A stretch of 64,000 nt of DNA from Serinus canaria (lineage: Eukaryota > Chordata > Aves > Passeriformes > Fringillidae). Below are positions 25,501 through 38,400 of this stretch, piece by piece. The position numbers and the translations under genes are program-made. Location: positions 49,398,205 to 49,462,204 of the forward strand of contig NC_066343.1 in assembly GCF_022539315.1 (NCBI RefSeq), in the 5' to 3' direction. Positions within the stretch are counted from its first letter, which is position 1; the number at the start of each line of letters is the position of its first letter. Below the pieces are notes generated by a model. It ran no database searches and was not told the DNA's origin. It saw only the letters and a list, made by a program, of their open reading frames with translations.

Positions 25501-28500
25501 GATTTAGAGCTGGGAAAGGCATAGGTCTCCTGGCAGAGGCTTTCAGAAACAGCAGCTGGCAGAGGGAGGCTGGAGGAGGTTTCCCTGCCCAGTTTTCCAT
25601 CCCACCTTGCTCCTGACCTCCAGCATTTTTTGCATTCTCAGGGCTGGCTTCAGCTAACTCTGCCAGGTTTGCAGTTTAATGGTAAACATGAATCTGTGTA
25701 AGAATGAGAGTAAAAGAATTTTTCACTTGCGACCCCACTTATGCCTAGCCTGTAAAAGTTTATAACCACAGTGGTAACCTCTGTCTTGCTCCTTTTACAA
25801 AGAGGCTGTACCTCAGCATTCATTTTTTCTTCCTTATTTGAGGTAGAGGCTACTTTATTAAGTCCAAGCAGTACCTGTAATTGTGGCTTAATCCCAATCA
25901 AAGGCCTTTAGATGCTACTCTAGTAAATGATAATTGAAATATCAGATGGGGAGCTATCTGTATCTTCCCACATGGAAAGCAGATACTAAGGGTTGCTCCT
26001 GCACTGCTCAGTTTAGACTCTCAACTTCCAGAATAATGGAATAGGTTGCAATAAACTATGTTTTCATTGTAAGATGCTGTAGACTGCTTCTACTGCTCCA
26101 AGAGAGTTCTACAAAATGAAGCAGCTGGTGCCAAGGACCCACACAGACTGTATGTACATTTCAGGGTGGTGGAGTTTTGGATTTTCTCTACTCTGATCTC
26201 CTGGACTGGTTTGGGGCAGAAGTGCCTTAGTTGCAGTCTTGGGGTGCAAGTTCTAATTTGGCTTCATTCAAGGAAAGACTGGTCCATGCTCCATGCAAGC
26301 CAGGGTGGAGGTGATGGAAGCTGCACACTTCTTATAATAGTAGAGGGCTGATTTTTGCAGTATGCTCCACTGACTTTGAAACTATTTTAAATCAATTTAA
26401 AAATGTTTACTCTTTCACAGTTCATTTTCATACATTTGGCAGATTGGTGTGCCTTTCAAAATGTCTCTTCTAGGTCTCATGCTTTCCAGAAGCACCTTCA
26501 ATATGTCAGTGTTTCTATAGATGTCCCTAAATGGAAACATCATTATGTAGGAAAAGCAACAAAAATGAAAAAAGAACTGTTACATATTTCTGCAAAAACA
26601 AACCAGTTGTTCAGTGGATTCCCTTTTCCTCCAAGACCTATAAAGAGCTGGAGATCCAACATGAATTTAATGTGCCTATGGCCTCTGTGTACGCTGCCTG
26701 TGCTGCTGTAGTCCCAGCTAAGTAATAGTAGTCTCAGCTACTAGCTGGAGGCAAGCCAGCTCAGGGTCCTGGAGGCTGTAGACACAAGCCAAAGTTCTGT
26801 GGTCAAGTACTTGGCAGGTATTAGACCACAAAAATCCAATGAGTAGAAAAGCTATATTTGGCTCTGTTGTGGCTGCTGAGTTGCTGTGTGGGAATAAAGA
26901 AGAGTGACCTACTGATTTGCAGTGGCAGTACAGCAGCTGAAGGATTGCAAAAGCAGGGTACTTAAATCCCAGAAGTTTTGGTTTTTGTTGTGGTTTTTTT
27001 TTTTTATTTTTTTATTTAGGGGGACATCTTCAAAACACACCCAAAAGAGCTAAATGTGATACACAGTGAAAAGAGGAGCATTGTTTTAAAGGGATCAGAA
27101 TTAGGATGAGTTTCTTCCCTATAACTGTCTACCTACCTCCTGGTGCAGCAGCACTTGATAGCATTCCCTCAGGTGGAAAACCAGTGAAGCTATACTTAAT
27201 TAGAATTTAAATTCCCTGACAAGGACATCTTGAGTGGAAAGGTTAGTCACCTGGTGCACTGGCTTCATGAGGGATGTGGCTGGCACCATGTCATCGAGGG
27301 CTGACAAAAGTGCAGATGAAAGAGTAGACATGGACAGGATCAGTGAAGGCAATGGTAATGTGAGGGAAATACAAAAGACAGGGGAGAGGCCATGGTATAT
27401 TACCACCCTTGATGAAATGCCTGAGCCCCTTGTCCCATGGTGGCAATTTGTCATGTTTGCTGTCAGGTACTGTGGATTGGCAGCAGAGCTCTGGAAACGG
27501 AGGAGGAGATGGTGGTTGTGTGCAAGCAGGCAGGAAGGCACTGAGTCCTCGAGTCATGCTGCTGTGGGGAGGCTGTTGTGGCAATGCAGGCAGTGGTACC
27601 TTCCAAACCCCCTTCTTAGTGCTAGTGGGTGATTTCTGCTCTGGGCAAGCACAGATTTTTTTGTAATTGTTCAACTAATCTCACAAAAGGATTGTACAAT
27701 TTAAATGAACAGCAGATTATTTTAGATGTGGGTGAAAGGCTTATGACTGTTTTTGCTACATCCAAAATGCGCTAGAGCAACTGAAACTTACTGGGACAAG
27801 TTGAAGCAACCTTTCTTCTCCTTGCTCCTTCGCACACATCCTGTATGAACATGCTGATGTTTTGGAATGGGATGACAAGCCCATTTTCCTATTAAGCTGT
27901 TAAGCACAAAAATCTTAACAACTCAGACAAGAAGTCTTATCATGTTCATCATGGAGTTTGCAAGTTGTTTTTCTGGGCCATAAACCAGCAGCTGTGACCA
28001 GAGGTTGGAGCTAAGGCCCTCCAGCTGCATCCCTGTACCTGCACTACCACTGCTAGGCTGGGGATGGGACATCCCTATCTATTAGGGCATTGTGGTGGTG
28101 AGCAAGGGTAGGGGCCACAGCCTATGGAGGGGAAAGGGTAGGTTTGATCATGGTACAGGACACTGGAAAGGACCTGGGGTTCCTGGGAAGCAGACATTCA
28201 AGGTGGGTAAAACCATTTTCTTCTTTCCCAAGTTAGCCATACATGCACTTGTCTAGATTTGAAATGGGTGGGGTGTTTATTAGAAAATATTTAGCAAGAC
28301 AATTGTAAAACAGCTTGACTCTTGTCTAGTTAGAGCTTCACAGCTTTAAACTGGGTTTGCTTTATAAGCATAGCTACAAACTCTGTCAGGTATAAACCAA
28401 CAGTATATTAGTATATTTATGTGTTAGGCCACTGTACTGTAAACTCTGGATCTCAGCCTGTTTAACACAGTTTTGTCCCTCACTAATCTTTTATCTGTCT

Positions 28501-31500
28501 TTGAAATTAAAAAATTTTCTGAAGTTATTATTGATTCATAATAGGAAATACTGTAGACATTTTTTTTTAAAATGCATGGCCTGCAATGAAACAGGTACAA
28601 ATTCATGGATTGTGCATACTTTACAAAAATATATGAGTTTTGTAGTAAACCAAATCTGCAGATTTCAAACATGTTATTTCTTCAAATCCAGCCCAGGATT
28701 CCTAATGGAACTGAAAGCAGGATTTACTTCTGACTGGTCTGGTTTAGCACTCCCAGGACTGTCCTTAAGAAGCACGTGTTTGCAGGAACTCAGCACCTAG
28801 TTTCCTAAGTTCCTAGATCCGATCTTAAGTATGCATCAACAAAATTATGATACCACAATCTCATAAGTGCTGGTGGGAAGGCTGAGATTATGAAGTCATA
28901 AAATACCAACTGGCGAAATTCATTTGGAAGCAAATAAAGCAGAGAAATTTTTATTTGAATTTTCATTGTTTTAAAGTCACAGCATGGCAAATAACATGAT
29001 TATACAAATAATGTGATTTTTCAAGGTGCTTCTTACTAGGAGATTCCAATCAAGACTTACTTTTTGTTTTCTATATCCAAATGATAAATATTTTGCCTTT
29101 TACAAAATAATTATTTTATAACCCTAGGGCTGGTACCTGCAGATAAACTTGTGCTTCAGCACACTCTTCTGACATGAAAAGCATGCATAAATCCCAATCT
29201 AAACTGCAATTTCACATCCTCTCAGAAGCCACTCTAAGAGAGCCATGGCAATTCATTTGGCTAGTTGGAGAGCAAAGCCTACTTACACTACAGGCATGTA
29301 ACCTGTTTTCCATTCTTCCATCTGCTGCATCACTTTGGGGTTGGGTAGGCATTATGCAAAACAATAGCTTCTACCATATCCGAAATATGTAGAATTCCCT
29401 TTAGCTTGCAGCCTTTTCTATCCCTTTATATTGTATCAAGATTCTGACATTGCACATGTGAGTGCTTTGCTGAATCTGAGGGAGAAGGAGCTGAAATGTT
29501 GTGGGAGGTATGGTATTGCCAGGAGCATGGTAGTCCATGAGAAGACCATAGGCAGACGGTATGTTACGTGCTTGTCCTTTCCAAGTGTGGGGAATATCAC
29601 TCACAGAATAAAAACCATGGCCTTGGGCCACCCCCACAGCTGGGAAATCTGCATAGGAGAAGAGTGCTGCATTTTCCAAGGTCAGACATGGACCATTTCC
29701 CAGACGGAGGCTGGGAACACTCATCCTGGAGGAACCTGCAGGACTGAACTAACCTTCCCCTCTGTAGCTAGAGCCAAGCAGTGGAGCAGGGTGTAGAAGC
29801 ATCACCAGACCCAGTCTTGGTTCAGTGGAGGCTGCAGAGAACAGCAGAGCTTCAGGTTAGAAAAGCATTCCAGATGGTTACTGCCAAGGTAAAGCATTCC
29901 AAGGTTAGTGCCTCCATGCTCCTGGTGTAAGGCATAAACAAAATGTTTCAGTGCAAAAGGTGCATGATGCCTATGTGCCTTTGTTATGGGAAATATTCTT
30001 CTGAGAGCCCTGTGGATTTTGGGTGTCACTGCCACCCTTTTCTCCCCAGTGCCAGGCGTCAAATCCCACTGTACCCAGATAATGCACTCAATGCAGCTGC
30101 TTGATGATAGAGAAAACACCAATAGTCAAAGCGAAAACACTCCAATAATGGGAATATGAGATGAGAAAGTAAGTGGAAACATCAAGGAATGTTTAAGGCT
30201 TTTTCTCAGCCAGAGAGTTTCCCTCTTTAGAAGTAAAATCAGGACATGTAACAAACAAGGACAAATTGAAAGAGAAAGTATTCCCATATGTCCCATGTTT
30301 TTGTTTCCTCTTAGGCTCAGATTTGTACTGCATTGTAGCCCAAACTCCTATTAGAGACATCTGGTTTAAGTCTGTAGGGTTATTTGTTTATGGGTTTGGC
30401 TTTTTTAATTTTCATTTTTCTCCCTTTTACTTTTGATTCTTTCTCCTGTCTAGCTTTACTCTAGTAATCATTTCTCAGCTTTTGTCTTCTTTGTTTCTCG
30501 TTTATCTTCTCTCCTGTCTCTCCAGTCATCCTTAGCTGCACTTGTCTGCTCAATGCACTATCTTGCAGAGTTAGTAGGTCCTACAGATGACCAGTGCTCA
30601 AGCTTTAGAAAGACCTCTTCTTTCCTTTATTCTTTCTTTTTTTTTCCCCCCACAACCTTTTACTGTCTGCAAAACCAGCTGCAGAGAGGGAGAGAGGCTC
30701 TCCTTCCTTCAAAGTACAGAGTGCCACCTTTCTTGGAAGTGTTTTTTCCTGATTTCTGCAGCTAATGGAATAATTTCCCTTCCTGGTTACTTTGATGAGT
30801 CTCTTTCTGTCTCCCAGTGAATGGGGCATCTGTGAGGGTTATTGGCATCCAGACACTTTATTATACCCTCTCTCAAGTAATGGGTTTGATTTTCATGTTC
30901 ATTAAGGTCGCTCAACACATGGAGAAGTGCTGCTTTTAGGACTCTCTAGTCTCCCAGGTTGGTGTGAAAGGGGTTTTGGCACAAGTGAGAATAAAGGCCA
31001 GTACTGTCATTACCTGCTGTTCAAAATGACTTGTTACTTTTCTTTGAGAAATTGATGCTATCAGTGATGTGAGAGAAGAAGGATGTTATTGCTGCTAGAA
31101 ACACAGCACTGTGACTTGAAGGATTTTCAGATTTTCATTCACATATTTGCCCATTAGGTAGTGCGTGATGCTCATTAGGTAATATAGCTTGAGGCCAGTT
31201 TTGGTCTCCAAAAAATAAAAAAGAACCTTTCCTTTTTTATCGTTTTTAGGATTCATGAACTTTAGAATTGATTTTTATTTGTACAGCACAGATGGCCCAA
31301 ACACCTGTGTCTTCACATAGAATAAACACAAATGAATCAAGTGCAAGAATTGCTTTTTTGCAGGGGCACTCCTTTTCTTCTCCTTGGATAAGTTAATTTG
31401 TGGGATGTTCATGGGAAGAACTTTTTCATGGCCTGAGTTTTGTTTAGTTCAGAGGTACATAAAGTCCAGTTACCACGAAGCACTTCAGAGAATTTATGTT

Positions 31501-34500
31501 CCTTCCATAGTTCCTTTTTCAGTCAAAATTTCCCCTTTGAATGACTTGAACATAAGTCTTTTATTCACCATTGGCACTTCTTCATCTCATACTTTCATGA
31601 TAACTGTTATATTTCTCCAATCATTTTCTTTGTCAGTGGGATGACATATACCTCCATTAGATGACCTTTTAAATTCCTTATTTGTGAAGGAAACAAAACC
31701 AGATGTCATGTCTGAGTAGGTTTTCTCTGTATTTTAAAGTCTCCCTGCAAAAGTGTCTAGTTCATTGCCCTAAAGGACACAAGGGGTGTGAGTTTGCAGG
31801 AATGTGTGGTCCTGTCTTCTCAAGATCACAGTTTTCAGTGGGTGTATCCACACTAAGGCCCTACATTGCACAATGACAAAGATTGCCAGCCTTTGTCTGG
31901 TAAGCAGCCAGGTATCAAATCCATTCCACTTGCAGCCTGTGCTATCTTCATAAAGACTCTTCTGGAGTTTGCAAAGAACTGTGGCAGATAGAGAAATTCT
32001 TTAGTAGTTTAATTATGCATTCAATAAATCTCATAATAATGGGATATTATATTTAATTTCATATTGTACTTATTTCTAATAAGATGCAGACTATTAACTT
32101 CAAATGTCAGAATTCAGCTAGTTTGTACCTTTCTAATGTTTCTTCAGACCATCAGCACACTTTAGAAGACATTTTGAATCACATGCTATTCACCTTTTCA
32201 TTTTCACCTCAGAAACAGAGCATTAGAGACACTGTTAGTAATGACTAGACAGACTGAAACAATTGTGAGGAAGTGGGTAAATCTGATTGGAATTTCTGCA
32301 GTGGGAGTAAATTTCCACATATTTGTTACAAGCACACATTATATACATATATGTATATGTATGTGAATTTGCTGCAAGAGACCCCTGATTCATTTAAATT
32401 ATGGTACGATGTAGTTCTCTCACCCTTTGTCCTCTTATTGAAACATTAATATACATTTTGCACTAGGTGATGAAAGCAATATTTTACTTCCATCTACCTC
32501 TGCTTTTTAATTTATTTATTTTCTAATTCTTTCACCACTTTCATTTTATAGGCTTCTATTTGGAAGTTCAATCTTTTAATTTGCCCCGTGTAATGAAATT
32601 CTTCTCAAATTACCTGCTGTTTTCCAACCCCCAGTGTAGCAACCTTGTTATTCTGCTCCTTTTTTTCTCCCATGACCATCCATCCTTTTTTTTTTCAAAC
32701 CTGCCATTCTGTATACAAAAGTAAAGACCCCTCCTGTGCTGCTCCAAAACTCTCAGGGAGGCAGAGTTTTGCCTGTTGTTTCACCTTTGGCTAAAATGCA
32801 AGTGAAAGTTGGTGAATTTATTCAAGAGATAAAAAAGTTATTGGAACTAGAGAAGAGGCCTGAGGTCAAGTAGTAGTGCAGATACGATTGTCTTTTCTAT
32901 CCTTCATGACTCTTACCCCTGCTGATCCTCCTTCTTCCTTTGGCATGTGCATGTAAAGGATGAATATTATGCTATGCAGGTAGGGCCCAGTGGTAGCATC
33001 CTAGGCTGATGGTGTTAGGGATAAAATTCCCATTGAATTCAGTGCCCTTCAATGGTTGCCTGAGGACACTAGCTACTTATTAATGTAAATGATCAGTATT
33101 GTCTCTATTTGTGGAAAAGAATCTCTGTGGACTTTTTCTGAGGATAAGCAGAACCAGGCAAGTAAGTGAATTGCCTTTCTATTTCCTTTGTGCAGCACAT
33201 CTGCCCAGCTGTGCCCTGCTTTGCTGCTGATCCTCCTCCTCCTGCTCACAAGCACATGTAAGCCTGGATGTCTCTTTGGAAGATGCAGCTGAAAATCGTT
33301 GGCTGTGGCAATTGATGTGCTCTCCTCCATCACTCAGCTCAGGTAACACAGACACATGCCAGACCTGGTGGCTAATCCTGGCTTTTCTGCTGGCTGTGCA
33401 ACTGCTAATGGTCAAACAGCTACAGAGGTCACGGGAAGTACTTTCTTTCCAGTACCTGGTCCACACTGCATGCGTTTTGAGGCAAAAGTAGTTTCTGAAT
33501 TCAATAGCAACAGTCAACACATAGATTTAAAAATTGGTGGAGAGGTGGTTATGATCCTCTTCTCCAGTCTTCTGGTTGGTCAGAGCTTAGAAGTTACACC
33601 ATACTGTGCCTCTGTGAAGTTTTCAGCTCAATTTAGGTGCAACATTTCCTCACCAAGGCAGAAGAAAGGTGTTTGAAGAAGAAAGAAGAAGACATCTTTG
33701 TGCACTTCTTTATTACAAATTCTCATCTGTGTACAAATCAATTGCCATTTTTAGATTGCATGGGATAGATTGCAAAGATTAGGCACAAAGAAAAACTTGA
33801 AAATAGATTCCTTTTGATGTGTACCAAGCTCAGGGCACTTATGAGATGTTATCACTACAAATGGTACACCCAGAAATACGTGGTTCTGGCAACTGTGAAT
33901 ACTTACATGATCCTTGTCTTTTTAATGTCTTCTGAGAAGAAATTCATATATGTTTGCTTGCCAACATTATACACTACCTGTAGGGAAAGCTTTTGCTTTT
34001 TTATGTTTTCTCACATCCTGGTAGGAAACATACTTTATCCATAATTTTGTAGAAGTGGAATCAATGTGTAAAGTGTTGCAGTGGGGTCCTATGCTTCCCT
34101 CTTCCCCTGGCTCCTCAGAAGAAGTCCAAGTTGTAAAGGATGTAGCACTTTCTGCCAAGAAAGATAATGCTATTTCTTTTTTTCACTGGCCTTTGGCAGT
34201 TCACACAAGTTGGGTCTTTTCCCTGCACGTACCAGTTTGGCTGTTTATGCTGCACTTCTCTACTTACCAGGTAACTTCCTTTTTTGCTAAGAAATGGCAT
34301 TAGTGTCGTGAAGCTGATTACACTTGAAACAAAACTTTTGCACTGATGCTATAAGGACTGACATAAAGACTGTTTTCTATCATTTAATGAATTACTGCAG
34401 CAACTGACAACTTTTAGCACAGGTGGCCACTAGCTGCCAGGAAACACCTGACCTAAAGCTTATTGTTTATTAGCTATGAATGTCCAACCAGACAGCCATT

Positions 34501-35180
34501 ACATCAAGTATGAAATAATTTCTGCAGGTCTAAAAGTTAGAAGCTGGGCTGCCCACTGCCATGGATACAGCAGCCAGCTTGCAGATGGCATGTGAGGCAC
34601 TGGCCACAAGATGAATGGTCCCACCATAATCTACCAGCTCCATCTCACTTGTTTGGGAGTCATTGAATGCTGGAAATATGCTTTTCCCTCCTGCTACCGA
34701 TGGTTTCAAGGAGCAGAAGGAAAGTCATCACATGTTGCCTGACCCTGGGTAAAATGGTCCTCATTTGAAGCACACGTGGGGTTAAGTTTACATGAAGTCT
34801 GAAACCCCTTCCACAACAAGAAAAGTCCCTGTTAAATTCAGTAGAATTAAGATCTCATGGAGGGCAATAAGGAATCCTTTATATTCAGCTGCTGTTATGC
34901 CAGTTTTGGGGGTTTATATATCTAGCTTTTGAAGCTTTGCCAAGGTAACTTTCAAGGCTTCAGGGTACATCCCCCTTGAAACTGTACAGTTAAGATGCTC
35001 TTCGTCCTGATTCAGCATGATTCTTGGGTAGAACACACTGTTTTGATACTTTTGCCTAGACAAGAGGGCTCTTCAAACAAGAGGCTGAAGAAAAGAGTGT
35101 GTAAGAAAGCTGGAAAGGAACTTCTTACAAAGCCATGTGTTGGTAGGAAAAAGGCTTTAAGCTTAAAGAGAGTAGCTGTA
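19501..35180. other. Long repeat-poor non-coding stretch
   Basis: This 15.7-kb stretch contains no gene that I can support. Open frames reach at most 132 codons (27,234-27,632 plus), overlap on both strands and have no recognised motif. Small features include the triple repeat at 22,004-22,064 and a 14-base A run at 24,586-24,599. An imperfect repeat of GGAGTGTCCTGG lies at about 23,525 and 23,563. A T-rich run is at about 26,994-27,018, and a C-rich/T-rich junction at about 30,630-30,650. An alternating TATACATATATGTATATGTA tract lies near 32,341. GC rises locally at 25,490-25,620 and 33,180-33,440, but neither rise forms a CpG island. Confidence 0.5.
22004..22064. repeat. Three spaced copies of AAGACCACTGAG
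   Basis: The 12-bp word AAGACCACTGAG starts at 22,004, 22,022 and 22,052, so the offsets are 18 and 30 bases. The intervening sequence (GTGTAAGACAGCTGTGTC, then CTGTGTGTAAAACAGCT) is itself partly repeated. This is a locally shuffled duplication with no known family. Confidence 0.9.
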
Positions 35181-35210
35181 GATTAGATTAGATTAGATTA
35201 GATTAGATTA
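35181..35210 (+). repeat. (GATTA)6 microsatellite at the CR1 5' edge
   Basis: Six perfect GATTA units lie directly upstream of the TTAGGG that starts the recognisable CR1 tail. CR1 copies normally carry a single TTAGATTAGATATTAGG-like motif at this position, which already contains two overlapping near-units. Expansion of that internal motif is the likely origin. Confidence 0.95.
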
Positions 35211-35415
35211 TTAGGGAAAAAAATCTTTGAGGGTGGTGAGGTACTGGAAGAAGTTGCAGGTGCCCCATCCCTAGAAATATTCAAGGCAGAGTTGGATGGG
35301 GCCCTGACAAAGCTGATCTGGTAGAAGGTGTCCCTGCCCATGGTAGGAGGGTTGGAACTAGATGATCTTTAATATTTCTTTGGATCTGCCACCCCAAATC
35401 ATTCCTTGATTTTAT
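35181..35415 (+). mobile_element. CR1 LINE 3' end, plus orientation
   Basis: After a GATTA repeat the sequence follows the CR1 3' region in sense orientation. In order it has TTAGGGAAAAAAATCTTTGA, GGGTGGTGAGGTACTGGAAG, ATGCCCCATCCCTAGAAAT-like sequence, GGTGTCCCTGCCCATGGTAG, and GGTTGGAACTAGATGATCTT. It ends in an ATCATTCCTTGATTTTATG tail corresponding to the family's ATTCTATG repeats. It covers only the last 0.2 kb, so it is strongly 5'-truncated. It is the only recognised CR1 copy here on the plus strand. Confidence 0.93.
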
Positions 35416-38400
35416 GAAATCAGGCTGCCAGCACTGGAATGTGCATAGAACGTGCCTGGTACACATTGCTGATGGCTGAGATGTAGATAGAGGCCCAGAA
35501 TTCCACACAGGGAAAAGTGAAATGTTTCACACATATAAAAGCTAAGCAGTTCAAGCAGCCTACATCTGAAGCTTGCTGTATAATTAAACACTACTGCATC
35601 ATCTAAATGTATGCCCATTACACAGAGTTGGGGTTTTCATTAAGAGCCCTATCATCAAAGCCTCAATGATACACATTCAAAAAATAGCTCATGTTCAAGT
35701 GTAGAGAAATTTACATTTTTACAGATTTTTATTCAATAAATTATATTTAGTTTTTCTGAGATTCTTCTTTTTCTAAGAAATAACATAGACAATAGAGTTT
35801 TACGTGATTTCTAATAGTTAAAGCAAAGTTAATTACTTTCTAATGGTTAAAGCAAAAAAAAAAAAACAAACCAAAGAACCTTTTATTTCTCCTTATAAAA
35901 CTTACAAAGTTTCTGACATTTTCTCTCAGGTCAGAGACACTCATACAAATACCTGTTCTGCCATTCAGTCAGTGAGGCAAAGTCTGAAACCAGTCTCATC
36001 CCTGGAATAATTGCTCAGCAAACAAGATGCGTGTAATCCATTTTTATTATTAATACTTCAGTCAAGATTCAGTTACCATATTTTACTTCTTATAAAGAGC
36101 ACAGTTTTACAATGGATGTTTGGAGTTTACAGTACATAACATCACTGACATCTTCAGAATGCCTGTCATGTGCATCAGAGCTGGATTAAATCTAAGTACA
36201 TTTCTTTCGGCAGTAACAGTGTAGAGAGATAAATTGTAACATGTGTCTACTTTTCTCTGGATGCACAAACATTATTTTCCCTGTTATTTCTGTGCATGGA
36301 CATATTTGTTATTGTTTCATTTATCAACAAAGTGTATTATTAGTGCTATATTGCATGTCAGGTAAAAAAAGTTTATTAGCTGGTGAGGTCTACTGCAGAA
36401 AATGCTCATGTGTTTCCAGTCTCAATGATTTTACAGTATAATTTCTAATATCCCCATATTATTTGGGATGAAGACCCAAGATTTTGCATTTCCTCCTCTC
36501 CTGTCTTTTACACTGTAGGGACAGACATTTAAATATCTGTAAGAGGAGTGACTAGGCTGATTTCTGGATCCAGGATTTTCTTCTGTGCTAGCCATACCTT
36601 GAGAAGGGCAAACTGGAACAGAGGAGTCATCAAAATAAATCTCTCCACCTGTTGACTAGTTTACGTTCAGGATTTCAACCTGGTGGGTTCAAATACTTAA
36701 CATAAACTAGTCACTAGGTGGGAGATATTTGTCCTGTTTCAAACAAAGATCAATTCCTAATTGCCACAGTCCTCATGAAGACATTCTAGCAGCTAGTTAA
36801 GCACCGTCTTAGCATTTTTTTAAATGGAGCTTACAAGTTGCAAAGCTGTCATCACACAGCACAGCCCATCTCACTGTCTGTGGGGAACTGCTGGGTCCAG
36901 TTTGAGCCCAGTTGTGTAACAGTGGAGCCTGTTATCTTGGATGAAACAGCAGCAGTGTGTTTGTGTGTGAGGACAGCCCAGGGAGGAAAGCACACAGATA
37001 GCTTCTGGGACTTTTGTGGGACAGGCCTTCTCCTCACACTGTCTTTGCAGCTCATGTGGTGATCAACAGCACCCTCCAGCAGCATCTTGCAGGCAGAAGA
37101 GGTATGCAGGTTCTGCTGCCTCTTTTGTCCCGAGCACATCCCTCTGAGAGCAGAGGGCACCATGTGCAATCCATCGGTGGATGTGTGCAGGGCAGGTGCA
37201 GTGCTGAACATGGATTGGTGGAAAAAGCTGTGCTCCTGAGGGTTTTCAGGTGGCCATTTTTTCCCACATGCACAAAACTGTAGGTGGAAAAGCAAAATGA
37301 GGAGGCACGCAAAATTTCACAGTCCAAGGGTTGGAGTGGTAAATCTTCTCAAGATGAAGGAATTAATTTTTCCATCTTTTGTTCCATGACTTCCTATCAT
37401 TGGAGGAGGTTTGCTCCCTCTTGTTCCTAAGGCTCATCCTTGCATCTCCCCCAACAAAATCAACAGAGTGGGCTCTCACATCCCATGTGTGAATATCTAA
37501 TGGCAACTACCTAAGGAAGGCATGAAGATGAAGCATGAGGCTGATGTTTGTGCCTGAGGCTTCCTCCCCTAATTTGATGCTGGTTTCATATTGCATTGTT
37601 GTATTTCTCCACAATATATGCAGTAAATCTCTGTATTTTCTTCTTCACAAGTGGACCTCCTTCTGTATCAGCAAGTTGCACAAAGCCAGATTCTTGTTTT
37701 GAACTTTATGGATCTGTGTTTAAGATACATGAAACTCCAGTATCATGAAACTGTTTAGGACAAAAAAGAACAAAAACCAAACAGCCACTGAATGATCATC
37801 AGATTATTGCTCTCTCACAGCAGGGAAATCTGTTTAATCTCTCATAATGTACTAAACACCCCAGCCTGGTCACTGTGGAGAAGCAGACTATGCACAGTCA
37901 GAAATAGCAGCAGGAAAGAATGCACATCAGGGAGCACATTCTTCACCTTACCCTGGAGATACTGAAGAAACAGAAGGGGGAATCTCCTTCAAATTGGAAC
38001 CAAACCACTCACAGCAAAACTTTCATCAGAAAATGCCCAGTATTAGACCCCAGCTAATCTAATCTGTGTCAGGCTTTTATTAGAACTCACTCAGAAGTAA
38101 GACAGTTGGTAGGACTATCTCAAGGATATATCAAAGAGATTGTTAATTTTTGTCTCATACAAAGAGACAAAGAAAGATCCCAAATTTAAAATACTAAGCT
38201 TGACTCCTGACTGTGGGCATAGTGCAGACCCCAAAAAGCCGCCCAGACACCATCTGCACCTGTGGAGGGTGCAGCCTGTCCTTGCTATCACTCAGAGGGA
38301 AGAGAAGGAGAGACATCTGCACTCGACTTTGTGGTCACAGGCATAACATCAGAAGACAGTATAGTCTTTAATGTGGGAAGAAGAGTGTATAATTCATTAT

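Noticed and set aside
26695..26750. TGTAGTCCCAGCTA-like words resembling 7SL RNA or a 7SL-derived SINE
   Set aside because: Only about 14 bases match, the flanks do not follow 7SL, and 7SL-derived SINEs are not a feature of bird genomes.
27234..27632. 132-codon plus-strand frame with a 127-codon minus-strand frame over the same bases
   Set aside because: There is no recognisable domain, both strands are open equally, and there are no splice signals to support an exon.
36683..36695. GGTGGGTTCAAAT resembling a tRNA T-arm
   Set aside because: It lies in the loop of the long hairpin; there is no matching A-box, anticodon arm or acceptor stem at tRNA spacing.
36852..37295. 147-codon open frame on the minus strand, overlapped by plus-strand frames
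   Set aside because: Frames on both strands over the same DNA, no known domain and no promoter or splice features point to chance openness in a slightly GC-richer patch.
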